A DNA stretch of 64,000 nt, from assembly GCA_025766275.1 (NCBI GenBank), contig JAFKAC010000178.1:1-64000 (forward strand), read 5' to 3'. The notes beneath the pieces are model-generated. The model was not told the origin of the DNA. It did no database searches and saw only the letters and a list, made by a program, of their open reading frames with translations. This document shows, piece after piece, positions 21,114 through 32,631 of this stretch; positions within the stretch are counted from its first letter, which is position 1, and every line of letters starts with the position of its first letter. The position numbers were made by a program, and so were the translations under genes. Source of the stretch: Lactarius indigo (lineage: Eukaryota; Basidiomycota; Agaricomycetes; Russulales; Russulaceae).

Positions 21114-23749
21114 ATGTCAGACGACGCCTCTAGGCCACGGACTCGTCGTGCAAACGCGAATACTCACCCTGGGAAAATCATAAATGACTTGAAACAGAAA
21201 TGCCGCACTACGTCCGAAAAAGCCGCTAACAACCAAGCCAAAGTGTCCAAAGAAAAGAAAGAAGCCGCGGTGGCCAAGAAAAATCGGCGAGCGATAGTTG
21301 CCCAAGTTGCTGAGGTAGAAGACGCTCTTCGCTGAGAGGATAAAGCCTATCCCAACATCGTCAACGAAGGCGACAGCAACTCGGATACTCACAGGTTCAG
21401 GGGTAGCCACAGCGATGGTGAATCTGAGGTGGATCACTCAGAAGCCAAGGAGCCCGAAGACACAGCATCCAACCAAGTCCAGAGGTAGATAATGTCCACA
21501 TTGACGACATCCGAGCTGATCGCTGACCGTTAATGTACTACCAGTGAAAGCAACCTTGACAGCGATATGCATATGTCTGAACCAGAAGGTCCTGAAGGCC
21601 GTAAAGTTGTGGTTCGAGATAGTGATGATGACGACAGTGACGACGAGTACGAAAGTGACTCTGACTCCATAGACGAAGGCCCAGATACAGACGAAGATGA
21701 GAGTGAACACTCAGACAGCGGACTTGAAGAACTCGAGGATGAAATCGTGGCGAGGAGGAAGAAAAAGACGGGAAAGAAAAAACCCAAAGGTGGGAGCGTT
21801 GATAAAGGAAAAAAAGAAAACAAAGGTAAGCGACACATTCCCATTATCATGATGGCAAACTCACATGTTTTAACCCCACGAGGCGCCAACTCCGGCTGCA
21901 AATCATAGCCTCCGTGAAGAGGTCACTCGAGCGCGCAAGACATCTGCTGTGTCAGGCCATAAGAGAAAGCCTGAGGAGCCTATTGAGGACAGTAGCGATG
22001 AGAGAGAAGACGAAGAGGATCAGCGTACCAAGCGGTGAGTCGGCATGACCAATGACCAAGTCATACTGTAATACCTGACTCATCGATCACGCACTTGATG
22101 ACGTGAGCAAACAGGCCGCAGAAAAAAATCAAGAAGCGAAAGGGCGAGACTGCCACCGCTAGCGGCTTGCGAAAGGACTGGCGGAAGCTCCTCAACGATT
22201 CAGGCTCCAGTAGCAAGTATAAGAAGTCCGCTACCATGTTCAATCCCTCACTGAAAGACCCCACTTTGATTCCCACCCAACCCCGGCGAGCCCCAACCAT
22301 TGTTGATGCTGACGACGATTGCATTACAGTGGCAAGTGAGCTATCACAATCAAGACCATCCTCTCGGACGTCGGCATGGTCACGCACGCGAAGCACCAGT
22401 GAAGGGTTGGATAGTGCACGAGATCTCTGGCCGTCAGGAATTTTTGATGACGATGAAATTCCAAGCTCACTGCAGGCTGCCCGTACTGCGAAGAAGGCAA
22501 AGCACACGCCTCTCCATCCAACTGGGTCACGGCCATCTGCAAATTATAACAGCAATCGCACCACGTCTGCGGTATGTTTTTTTTTCTAGCAATGCTGCCA
22601 CTGAATGACTCTCTTCGCAGGTGGGCCTGGTGGTGAAGAAGAAGGACGTCAATACCAGTGCAGGCCCCATGCGAGGACCCATCATCAAGTCTGAGGGCAA
22701 TGAGTTGTCAAAGCCCTACCGGAACCTCAAGGTCTTGGATATCCCAATCGCGGGAGAACATGAACTCGCACAGTGGGATCTCATCGTTCGCGGAGTGCTT
22801 GACTGGGCAGGGACGTTATCGGATACATTTGGGACTAACGAGCACCCAGATCTCTTAGTGACGATACAGGGCTTGTGGGATAAATGCCTGCCAGAGAGAA
22901 TGGAAGACGTGCGTACTAATCCTGCCATCAAGAAAGTGGTAAGTCCCCCGCATGTCGTGCACCTTACATTCTACTCCATCTGTAATCACGACTGATGTTC
23001 TGTTTTCTCTGAGGTCATTGATCGTCTCAATGAATGGCGAAGCACCATCGGCAAGAAGGCGGTCACGATCCTCAGTGACTTTATCAAGCACGACGCCACA
23101 CTGAGGAGGGATTCAGGCGAAGTTGCGACATTTGTTCGTGGATTGCTACCCCGTCCACACGAACAACCCGTTATATTTCCACTCATATACGCTGATCCGG
23201 AGGTGCGTGCATCCATACTCATTCATCTCACAAGGTGCCGATGCTTTTGAGCCCCAAAGGCGTCCAAAGGTTCGTGGCTTGCCCCCATGCTCCTCCAAGT
23301 GTTCGCCGTGCACCTCTGGCGAGTAGCGAAGGCACCAACGAATTTTGGTTACCCTACTGGTGCCCTAGCACTTAGCACCGCCGCAGTAAGTTTTCACTCA
23401 TATGCATATACAAGACTAATTGTCCACGCAGTTGGAACGCGGCCTCACTCTCTTCAAAACCGGGGTCAATATTCGAGACGAGAAAGCCACCAACAACACC
23501 AGCCGTGCGTTCGATAACAATCCCTGGGGTGGGGTCGCGTGCCAATACTCGCAGTCGACAAGCGACCTATGTGAACGTAAATGGGTGCAAATCATGCACG
23601 CGGCTTCGGTGTACCTCGCAGATCGTGTCGGGAACTCGAATATGGAAACTCAACGTTCTTCAGTCATACCGGATGGTCGTAGCAAGATTGTGGTGTCAGA
23701 CGATGGGACGGATGAAGAGGCGGACATTCAGGGAGTAGGTGATTATTGA
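21114..23749 (+). CDS. Accessory gene of transposon copy 2, function unknown
   Basis: Same gene as at 7200-9835, here on the + strand. It starts MSDDASRPRTRRANAN at 21114 and ends GVGDY at 23747 with a stop. Exons recognisable by open frame include 21546-21823 (acidic and basic tracts), 22113-22572, 22621-22938, a VIDRLNEWRST exon at about 23014-23200, a QVFAVHLWRVAK exon at about 23255-23386 and a last exon from 23432. Keeping two intact copies of a gene other than the transposase suggests that it helps the element, perhaps in DNA binding or regulation, but that is inference. The family could not be named. Confidence 0.7.
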
Positions 23750-24266
23750 ATGCCGAGGCATGGCGCAACCCAGGTAGGGGAGTGGCGTGGGAATGGAAGG
23801 GTGGGACCATCGGGCGCGAAAGGGTGACGGTGATGGCGCGTCCTCACATGTATGCCGGAGGGTGTTATGTATATAGAACCACAGATACCAGTAGTACATA
23901 AATACACGAGCATCGGTCTGGAAATATGACTGCCAGTATCTGTACATGAATCCTTGAGACTGTATGGAACAAACGTGACTGGCGGCCATCTGCGTGAATC
24001 CTTGAGACTGTTCTTGAGACTGTACTTATGACTGGCAGTGTTTCTGTATGTATACTCTTCGATCCTGGACAGACAACTGAACGGACATGCAGGATCTGTA
24101 TTCACATCTGTATCTACATCTGGATACAACTGGGATGTGTCAGTTGCCAGTTGGCTGGTCTGGCTCGGTCAGGATCATTCTGCATCCAGACATGATTCTG
24201 GCAGACTGTCATGCTGGCTCCAGTACCCCCAGTACCTCCCAGGGCCTCAGAAAAAATGCTGATGTC

Positions 24267-24774
24267 TGTGCAAACGGGTGAAGCTGAGAGTGAAAGTTGG
24301 CTCAGTCGACGCCAGGCCAAATTGATTTTGCATGCACATCTGTAATTGGGCTTAACGTATCCATTACCCACTTGATTCTCCCAATGGCCTTTTCCCATGT
24401 ATCCAATCTGTCAATCAGCTTCGTGGATTCATCAGCGCAACAAAGAGCAATCTGAGCCTCAGTAGGCAACATGTTTGCCTGACCATGTGGCGTTGGAAAG
24501 GCCATGATTGCTGACACAGCAGTTGTCAAGTAGAGTGTGACCGGCTCTGTCGACTGTCCAGCTTGCCTATCACCATTGTTGAGAGCAAAGGGAACATCTG
24601 TGCAAGATGTTCAGCCACGTTGGACGAACGTGAAATCAAAACCAAAGACAAACCACTTTGTGATGCAACAGGTATCGATATCTCATGTGTTCTGAGAAGG
24701 ATATTGGGGTGTGCTGACTGCTTTGCATAAAGACTGAGTGTTAGATGTGAAAACTCATGCGTGGAACTGAGCAA
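24267..24774 (-). pseudogene. NWD gene, N-terminal segment
   Basis: First part of the disrupted NWD gene. The start codon is at 24774-24772; the frame reads FSHLTLSLYAKQSA, NILLRTHEISIPVAS and SGLSLVLISRSSNVAEHL, an N-terminal domain I recall from Agaricomycete NWD proteins. At about 24528 a one-base shift breaks the frame; the next frame reads LTTAVSAIMAFPTPHGQ and IKWVMDTLSPITD. A likely intron (24284 to about 24330) leads to an exon LHPFAQ that is cut at 24267 by transposon copy 2. The first intron and exact donor are inferred from where the conserved LHP motif resumes. Confidence 0.8.
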
Positions 24775-27620
24775 AACTTTTAGTCAAAAAAACAAGATTA
24801 CAAAAGGAATCTCCTACAAAGCCTCAAGCCTCTGGTTCTATTGCACCATTTGTCCATCAATCTGAACACTTTTTGTCTTCTTCACTGCCCCACTACTAGC
24901 CACAGTGACAAAATACCGCCTCTTCAGGCCAAAATGTTTCTTGATATGGGGAACATTAAGTGCTCAGATGACTGACAAATAAATTAAATACTTATCAAAA
25001 TCAACGAGTCACTTCAACATGTAATTGGGGTGGGCTTCCTTGCAAATCAGAGATTTGAGTGCTGTATAAGGACATATTTTTACCGAGATTTGATACATAA
25101 ACAAAGGAACTGACGCACCCTCTTATTGCGATTTGTGATGCCAAAGGACCCAGGCTGGAATAGTGTGTCAATCAAATTTGTCACAGGTCAATGACCAATT
25201 ACGCATGAATTCAAGAACATTTGCCAGTGTTCCATATCTCATGCAGTGGCCATACTATCCTTAGTCCACTGTTGCAACACTTTTATAGATGCACGTCTAG
25301 CTCTACATCGAGGCATCCAATCTTAATGATTCTTTTACCAATGGAAAGCCTACCCTCTCTGCTACAAGATAGTGCTATGAATCATACAAAAATATTGTGA
25401 TTAAAATCACTAGAGAGGGAATCTTGAAGGGTTATTTCTGGACAAGGTGTTGCAACAACTGTCACATTTAGTCACAATGGAAAGTCAGACCCATGGATTT
25501 CGGACATCCTTTTTGGGAAGACGGTTCAGACACTCCGAAGAATGTGGTCTGCTTGGGCCGACTGCGGGGCTTGAAGTGCACTTGCCCCGATGCTAGATTG
25601 TCACACCCAATGACTTCTTGCCATCCTTTCAACTTTGCCTCATGTGTGTCTGTCAGAGAGTATTGTATGAGGGTTCTATAACTAGAGGAGAGTGTTATAT
25701 TCAAAGGATCAATAAGTCAGAGTCCCTTGACTCCCACTTTTAAGCATAAAACACTCATTTTGCACACTTTTCAGTCTGCAGAATGAGTACTAAAGGTATA
25801 ATACACAGATAAAGTACTAAAGTATGTTCTATTAGATAGACCAATTCCCGATCTTTGCATTTTGAGGTGTCAATATGGTGTGTAGTGTTAGATGAGGCTA
25901 ATCAGTTGGTGTTGCATCTCTCAGGTTGGTTTTGTTTGGTTGTTGCATCAGTAGACTAGGGATAGTACCGGATACTAGAAGAATGTTAGGGTTTGGGGTG
26001 GTACTGTAAGCCCGAGGTGAGCGTAAGGTTCGAGCGTCTAGATAACTGCTCGGCACTGTCCGCATGATATGACCGAGCTGGAGATGTGCTTACCCTGGAG
26101 AATCGGCTGTAGCGTCCTGCGAGCCCCCGTTAGTTTTGCTAAGTTTCGATGCGTACCACTCTCAAATTACTCTGACCCTGCACTCTCGTTTTCGCTCGCT
26201 CCCGTCTCAGGCTCACCGGCGCTCGCCAGCTCTCACCCATCATGGAACTGCTTGTCACTTATCTTTCTTCAGCCATTTTTTCGCTGCCTCAATACGCAAA
26301 GAAGTTTCAATGTCAACGAATTACACGGCACTGACGGCTGGTAACCGTGTGAAAATGGAACAGCCCTGCAATTTGAGTACCTACACAAGACATCCGCGCG
26401 TCCGCACTCTAGTTCACCGGGTGACCAGAACCACCATGACTTCTTTTGCAAGCCCTTCTCCGCAATTCTCCGAGCTCCCGCACCTGCACCTGCACCACCT
26501 CTCTCCTCCCCTCTGCACTCTCTGACCACCCCACCTTTTTCTGCTAGCACTCCGCAATTCCCCTGTCTTCTTTTCCCATCTCAAACAATTCTCTGCCGAG
26601 CCTTCGACCAGAGCCAAGGATCCCCTCTCGTCAAGATCGTCACCAGGACCACCGAGGCTGTCTGGGCTCGATCCAGGTCGATGAGGGTTCTCACCATGGA
26701 CGTCGTGCACTGGTGTGCCTCTATTTCTTTCTCACTCTTACTTTTGGATTCATCTGGTTTCCTAGCGCATACCTACCTGCGTACAGGCCTGCAATTACAC
26801 TGAGTCTATGTGCAGCATATGGTACCCTCTACCTTCCCCAACGACAGTGGCAGCGGACACATCTTCATGCGCCTCACCTCCGCTCACAGGCGCCTCACTT
26901 CATGTCTTGCTTTATTCGGCGTCTCTATTCGGGTGGAGAGTATTAGTGTTCCCGCAAATGACACGTTCCTGCACTCCGGCAACCCTTGCCAATACTACAG
27001 TCTCTGATGTTGTTGGGACGGTTGGGGCCCCCACCTGACCGTGTAGAGTACCACGATGAAAATGCAGCCACGGTGGTGCGTTTTCCGCCACTATACCTGC
27101 CACGTGTTAAGCTGGGCACTCGTCATGTTCTCGAATTGACCCACTCGAAAAAAAAATATACCCACCAATCCCAGGTGAATACCTCCTCGGCGTGCTGTGT
27201 CTCGTATCACCTTCCGATGGTCTCGGGATACGCGATACTCCACTGCACCCTTGCCACACTCACCCCGGCTCGACTGATCCTTAGTAACACGTGTCTATTC
27301 TTTATTTTCTACACTAATGGTCAAGGCAAGGTTTGGGTTGGTTCCTATCTACGCTTATGGTATGATGAGGTCTACCAGAGTCGCGCACCTCGGACTTAGA
27401 GTGAAGGGTAGGATAAAGGATGCCGTTCGGTCGTAAGCCAGTGGTTCCTCTCATGTGGGCAATGTTCGAGTCGAACTTGAACTACCGACAGCGAAATGTG
27501 GCGTTGAAAAGCTGTGAGATTCCGTTATTCCTTGCTCTGAGCGAGTCATCGTACAGTAAACGCGTAAACACGGACAAACCGAATCTGGCTCAAGCCTGAG
27601 GTGACTCTGTCGCGCAGAAC
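24775..27620. other. 2.8-kb gene-poor, AT-richer region
   Basis: No gene could be recognised. 24775-26000 is AT-rich and has only short frames; it should hold the promoter of the former NWD gene. 26100-26600 is pyrimidine-rich with long low-complexity frames on both strands that look spurious. 26700-27400 has several overlapping short frames without any recognisable motif. It may be old repeat debris. Confidence 0.45.
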
Positions 27621-29081
27621 ATGTTTGAGTCGTTGAATCCCCTTGCACTACGATCATCGTCCCGTTCAGCGACTCGTCCCGCCGCATCTATGACTGTATC
27701 TCCAAAAACAGGCTCACTAACCCGGGAACACCTCGGTAAGAATTCGTTAGCCACACTCCCGAGCCTAAAGTACTGCACTCAATCGAGAACGGGGACTTGC
27801 GTATACTTCTCTTCAAAACATTAGCCCAGATGCCATTCAGACTTTTGGGGCCAATGGCTGGCGCGTCGATCACCACGTAAAGGTTATGAACGAGGATAGT
27901 CTCGTCCAGCGGAGAAGTCAATACCATGCTATTGGTATCCGCAAGACCAAAATCACGGAAAGAGTGATAAAGGCCGCCTCCATGGTGTGTACTCACCCAA
28001 TCAGATGTTAAACATTATTTTGTACTGACGTCGTCTCTCATCTCAGCTTCTTGTCATCAGATGCTTCTGCATCGGCGTAAACCAAGCTGATCTGGTGACC
28101 GCTGGGAAAGCTGGCACCCCGGTCTTCAACTCGCCCTTCTCCAACTCGCGTTCCGTGGCAGAATTGGTCTTGTCAGAGACCATTGCGCTGGTGCGACAGT
28201 ATTTTGAACGTGACTTCAAAATTGTGCCAGGGTTATCTGGAATAAGCAGTCGAAAGGTTGCTGGGAGATCCGTGGAAAGACCCTTGGTATCATAGGCTAT
28301 GGTCACATCGGCTCCCAACTCTCTGTCCTCGCTGAAGTGTTCGGATTGTGCATCCTCTTCTATGATGTCGTCAACTTTATGCTGCTCGGTTCCGTTCGCC
28401 AAGTCGAGTCCCTATTTTCGCTTCTTTCGGAGTCTGACTTTGTCACTATTCATGTACCTGAACTTCCCAACACCATGAATATGATTCCGGTATTCAACTT
28501 GCGCAGATGAAGAAGGGGTCGTAACTCATCAACAATGCACGCGGCACTGTCGTAGACATACCCACGCCGATAGAAGCCATGACGTCCAGGCACATAGTTA
28601 GCGCCGCCATCGATGTCTTCCCCCACGAACCAGGCGTGAATGGTACTCCGTTTGGTGACCAATTGAACCCGTGGGCAGGCGAACTACGCGCGCTGAAGAA
28701 TATCGTCCTTACACCTCATATCAGGAGTTCAACCGAAGAGGCCCAGAGGACGATCGGCCAGGCGCATCATCCACTTGCTATCTCAATTTTGGTTCGATGG
28801 CTGGCGCCGTGAACTTCCCGGAGGAAGATCTACTCGCAGTCAGCACAGAGTAGCCCAATCACGTCCGCATTTGTCACGTTCACATCAACCAACCTGTTGT
28901 ACTCCGTCAAGTCAACGAGGTGCTCTCACCTTATAACGCGGAGAAGAAATATTCGGGTTCCAAGGGGGATGTTACCTACCTTACGGCGGACATTGCCGAT
29001 GTAGGCCCGCAGGACGTAAAGCGACTAAGGGAAATGATCAGCAAGACGAGCGCGAATATTTTGACACGCCTTCTAGCTTGA
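27621..29081 (+). pseudogene. Decayed D-3-phosphoglycerate dehydrogenase (Ser3/Ser33-type)
   Basis: The intact enzyme makes 3-phosphohydroxypyruvate, the first step of serine synthesis. Here the whole coding order is still visible but broken. In order: N-terminal leader ending KTGSLTREHLGKNSLA (about 27690-27750), then in another frame ENGDLRILLFKTL, QYHAIGI and KITERVIKAAS, an intron at about 27990-28045, CFCIGVNQADL, FNSPFSNSRSVAELVLSE, the NAD-binding GKTLGIIGYGHIGSQLSV, FVTIHVPELP, INNARGTVVDIP, AIDVFPHEPG, ILTPH-like and STEEAQRTIG, GAVNFPEEDL, and the C-terminal ACT-like HVHINQPVVLRQVNEVLS and ANILTRLLA. At least five frame changes and several stops (for example before LINNARG and after VSTE) separate these. 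A functional copy must exist elsewhere. Confidence 0.88.
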
Positions 29082-30718
29082 ATTATTCACCCGTTATTTC
29101 TGACGTGATCATAGATGGCCCGAAGTCCGGTAAAAGTAACTCTACAGACGTACACTCAACGGTACTTCAGACCGTCTCGCACATGTGTGGCTTGTAATGT
29201 ACGGACCGCGCAGTCCAAGTTTAGATTGTTTAACCAACACATCAGAACCCTCTGACTCTTGTCTGGAGACATTTCTTGAGGTAGTGTTTCCTACCGCCAA
29301 TTGGCCAGGCTTCCACTGGGATATCTCGTACGAAGGGGTCAACACGAGCCATGGCATTTTTGAAGGGATCATCCAAGATCCACGTGGGCCGTGGGCCGAT
29401 GAGCTCTATAGCGCGCTCTACGCGTGTTTAAAGTCAACACCGTAGAGTTCAAAAGTGTTAGCTACTGGCTGTTGGTTGACTCCTGAGCGTTATTTCACGA
29501 CGCAAAACTCTCCAGCAAAAATGAACCGCACCTGAAAGTGAATCGGTGGCCGAATAGCCGCCTTGAAGGCCTCCGAAATGGTCTCCGCCATTTGGTCTTG
29601 GATACTTTTGAGATGGCTTTGTGTCAGGCGATTTGACCTGGGTCCGTCGCCGGACATTACATGGCAACCAACCAGCTCGTCGAGCAGCCGCATACCTTCT
29701 TCTCTGTGAGCTTGCAGCGACTAATTCATCAAGTGAGGTGCCAGGCCGATGCCACTGTCAGTGGCGGGCGCTGGATGGGTGTAGGGTATCGAAGGGAACA
29801 ACGCCAAAACATGGGTGCGCAGATAGATCGTGAGCTCTCCAGCAGTAACGCAATATGCTCTGAGATGAAACTGGGCTCATCGAACATTTACGATAAAAAG
29901 CAGAAATCAAGACTGGCCGAGACAGACTTTGTGACCCTGAAACTGATCGGTGGGTGGAGAGGGTGCACCGCCGACGGGAACCTCATGAGGGTCAAGCCTG
30001 AGACGATCGAATCATCAAGGGTCGTCATCAGTAGGTGACAGCGTGAACACCACTCGCCTGGATGACAGAGTGGCGCAGCTGCGAGATTGCGACCGAGGTG
30101 CCATCAACAGTCATATCTCCATCTCTGTCTCCATCTGAACAACTGTCGTCAAAGTCCACTAATATTCGATGCAGAGTCTCTTTTGTGTTAAAGACTCGGA
30201 CGCTCATGCCTCGGTCTGCCATCCCCGGTTTCAGGGCCCACGGTCATCATCGGTTTCGGGCGACGCAGTTGGCCTATCGAGAATATCAGAGGGGTCCCAG
30301 AGTTCGTCAGCCTAGAGTTCGTTAAGTTCGTCCGCAAATGAAAGGGCTATCTCCCAGGTTTTTGGCACAGCACTGTGTCGGGGTGCTTCTTCCAGTACGC
30401 ATGAATGCAGCGCGAGCAAAAGTGTTTTCGGATGAGGGCTTTGCGGATGAAGAGAGGACATTGGGATGGTCAGAATGGATCAGACTGTGGTCGATCTGGT
30501 CGTAACTGAACCACTGAATGAATTTGTGGTTGGACAAACGAACCAGACCCGAATGAATAGATGCACTGTCGACAATGGCAAATGAGAGCAATGCTAAGAA
30601 TGCTGCGAGGGGAGCTGAAGACCAAGAGACGAAAGCGACCAACTGGGTCCCATTATCACTCATCACTTCCATTGCTCAAACTACTCCAAAGTCTCTTGGA
30701 TCACCGTCCCTCTCTGCA
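29082..30718. other. 1.6-kb region without a recognisable gene
   Basis: Short frames on both strands (for example 29185-29445 and 29661-30038 on +, 30322-30672 on -) show no known motif. The right end must contain the promoter of the POLD2 gene. No repeat or RNA gene was identified. Confidence 0.4.
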
Positions 30719-32468
30719 ATGGAACCAATGTTGGTTTGAAAATTGTCTGCCTTCCACCTGTCTAACTCTTTGCTAGCGCCATACATCCCACTCCAATCAC
30801 GCGACTTCCAACCACTGTACTATCTCTAGCAAACGTGACACCCTCATTCACCATCAAGTCCAGTGACAAGTCCTTCAAGTACCAGTATGCGAACATTTAC
30901 TTTGCTCGACTACGACTCCTCAGAGAATTCATAGAGAAGGAGGCGGCGAAAAAATGGGAACGTTTCACAGGTAAGTTACGATTCTACGCTGGTCGAGATC
31001 ACTAGCTAAATGCCACCAATGTTCCCTCCGCATAAAGGGTCTCCAGAGCTTGTCCCAAGAGTACTAGACGTACTCAAAGGGAATATTTGTTTTCTCGTTG
31101 GGACTGTGTACATGGACATGCCGCTCAAGCCGAATGTCCTTGAGGACATTGGACGCGATGTGAGTAGCAACTTTCTCTGCCCTAGTCTTTTCGCTGAGAC
31201 TTCCCCGAAGCACTCCCTTCCTGCCCCTCCGCCGCCAGAAAAAATACATTCGCAAGATGACCAAGTCATGCTCGAGGACGAATCTGGTCGAATCAAGCTA
31301 GTTGGGAAGATTCTTGCGGACGTCCAACTTGTGACAGGCGTTATTGTGGGCGTTCTTGGCGCAGATACAGGTAACGGCGAGTTTGAAGTGGTTGACCTAT
31401 GTTTTGCCGGGATGGCTCCTCAGGCTGGCGAAGACGATAGGATGGACATTGAAGGTGAGCACCGGCCACATCTGTGGTGACGATATCAAGTTGACCGACT
31501 GTCCAAGACGCGTCCTTGTGCTCGGACGGTAACACTAAAAATGAATACATCGCTTTCGTTTCTGGTCTGGACATAGGATCGACCCCCACGTCCGAGGCCC
31601 AAACTCAGGTCCTGACTGAGTACCTGACGGGAGCGTGCGGGGATCTTGACAGTCAGGGCTTTGCTTCACAAATCAGTCGCCTTGTGATACTGGGCAACTC
31701 ATTGGCACCGCTGGGAGCGCCAGCCAACGAAGATAACGATAAGGAGGACGAGAAACCGGTGCGTCTCGCAATTTACCACCTGCTCCCCACTAATCCTTCT
31801 TGTCTTGTCTATAGCGTCGACGCGGCAACGAAACTGCCTCTTTTTCGCCTCATCCCGTTCAGAGCCTCTCTGCTCATCTACATGATCTGTCACAATCACT
31901 GGCAGTCCACATTCTTCCCGGTGAATCCGATCCATCTGGGTCAATTCTCCCCCAACAGGCCCCCCCACGGGCCATGTTCGGTCCCGCGTCCTCGTACTCA
32001 TCTTTCTCTTGTGAGACGAACCCCACATACCTCCGCCTAGCCCCGGGAATGCACGCAAGTGACGATGTGGATTCATCAGGAAGTGCATCTGTCCGAACGA
32101 TACTGGCAACATCTGGTCAACCGCTCAACGACATGTCCAAGTATGTTCCGACTGCGCCGACCACCCGGCTGAATCTAGCAGAAGCAACTCTTAGGTGGCG
32201 CCACATAGCACCAACGGCACCGGACACCCTTTGGTGCCATCCGTTCTTTGTATTTGACCCCTTTATCATATCGCAGACACCGGACATATACGCCATTGGG
32301 TGCCAACCGCAGTTCGCGACTCGTCTAGTTAAGGATGGGAATCGTCGGTCTCGCGTGGTTCTCGTTCCTTCCTTCGCCCAAACTGGCATACTCGTCCTTG
32401 TTGGTCTGAGGTCGCTGGATGTTCGGATAGTGAGGCTGACAGAGGCCATTCTCTCACATTCGGGGTGA
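30719..32468 (+). CDS. POLD2: DNA polymerase delta small subunit (Cdc1/Pol31/POLD2)
   Basis: Non-catalytic B-subunit of the replicative polymerase delta; it links the catalytic subunit to the other subunits. Six exons are readable: 30719-30729, 30777-30970, 31038-31159, 31211-31454, 31508-31758 and 31815-32468. Family landmarks: KSFKYQYANIYFARLRLL near the N-terminus, an OB-fold region with CFLVGTVYMDMPLKPNVLED, then DDQVMLEDESGRIKLVGKIL, and the inactive phosphoesterase domain with YIAFVSGLDIGS, AVHILPGESDPSGS, RAMFGPASS, SCETNPTYLRLAPG, PTAPDTLWCHPFF and FATRLVKD. No break was seen. The 11-nt first exon (coding MEP and part of I) and its 47-bp intron are the least certain part; alternative starts are possible. 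Confidence 0.93.
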
Positions 32469-32631
32469 TGAGCCTGTGCGTTCTCCACCATGCAAAATGC
32501 ACGTCTCGACTGCCGTCAATTACTATTTAAATCGCGCTTGTGTAGCGTACCTAATAATAACAGCACTTTCCATCATGGGGGCTCAGAGAAAAGACAAACT
32601 GCCACCATAGAGGGAGAAAAGTGAATTATCC

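Larger units (their letters stand above)
16285..24264 (-). mobile_element. Plavaka-type DNA transposon, copy 2 (7,980 bp, opposite orientation)
   Basis: Second copy of the element at 6685-14664, inverted. Ends: CATCAGCATTTT at 16285-16296 and its complement at 24253-24264. The TC dinucleotide (GA on the other strand) is duplicated at 16283-16284 and 24265-24266. It carries the same two genes. It lies within the exon encoding LHPFAQ-IAYGLVSAIPK of the NWD gene; here the transposase is on the same strand as the host gene. Its own target duplication shows that it inserted independently and is not the other half of a composite element. Confidence 0.93.
6683..24266. repeat. 17.6-kb inverted repeat (two 7,984-bp arms, 1,616-bp spacer)
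   Basis: Position x in 6683-14666 matches the complement of position 30949 minus x in 16283-24266. Every conceptual protein compared is identical between arms except one: an A at 13485 corresponds to a G (C on the + strand at 17464), changing Gln to Arg in a non-coding-region frame. The identity stops abruptly at both ends of each arm, at the terminal repeats of the transposon. The spacer 14667-16282 is host NWD sequence. I did not compare every base, so further single differences are possible. Confidence 0.95.
4497..24774 (-). pseudogene. NACHT-WD40 (NWD/HNWD-type) NLR-like gene, broken by two transposons and point mutations
   Basis: Fungal STAND proteins of this type sense a ligand through WD40 repeats and oligomerise through a NACHT NTPase; relatives (Podospora HET-E/HET-D) act in non-self recognition. 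Reading from the right: N-terminal region 24774-24267, transposon copy 2, pre-NACHT helices and NACHT domain 16282-14667, transposon copy 1, post-NACHT region 6682-5910, WD40 array and tail 5909-4497. Without the two insertions the locus would be about 4.3 kb with several short introns (for example 16180-16260). Independent lesions: a frameshift near 24528; TGA stops at 15852-15854, 14985-14987 and about 6265; a small deletion just after the P-loop near 15482; and a frameshift near 5905. Each transposon sits between two bases of a codon, and removing it with one GA/TC copy restores conserved residues (C-S-L-T; A-Q-I-A-Y). It is clearly non-functional now. Family assignment is strong; intron details are inferred. 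Confidence 0.9.

Noticed and set aside
6683..24266. The inverted repeat as one composite transposon carrying the NACHT segment
   Set aside because: Each arm has its own pair of terminal repeats and its own dinucleotide duplication, and removal of each arm separately restores host codons. This fits two simple insertions.
6683..24266. The inverted repeat as an assembly artefact
   Set aside because: Flanks of all four ends are different host sequences that join correctly in pairs, and the arms differ at one base at least. An artefact would not produce matched target duplications. Read data could still settle it.
26136..26710. Overlapping open frames on both strands in the gene-poor region
   Set aside because: Pyrimidine-rich low-complexity sequence with Ser/Pro/His runs on one strand and Gly/Arg/Glu on the other; typical spurious frames.
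30322..30672. Minus-strand frame starting MEVMSDNGTQL as a retrotransposon integrase fragment
   Set aside because: SDNGTQ alone recalls the integrase core, but none of the surrounding residues or a His-Cys zinc region supports it.
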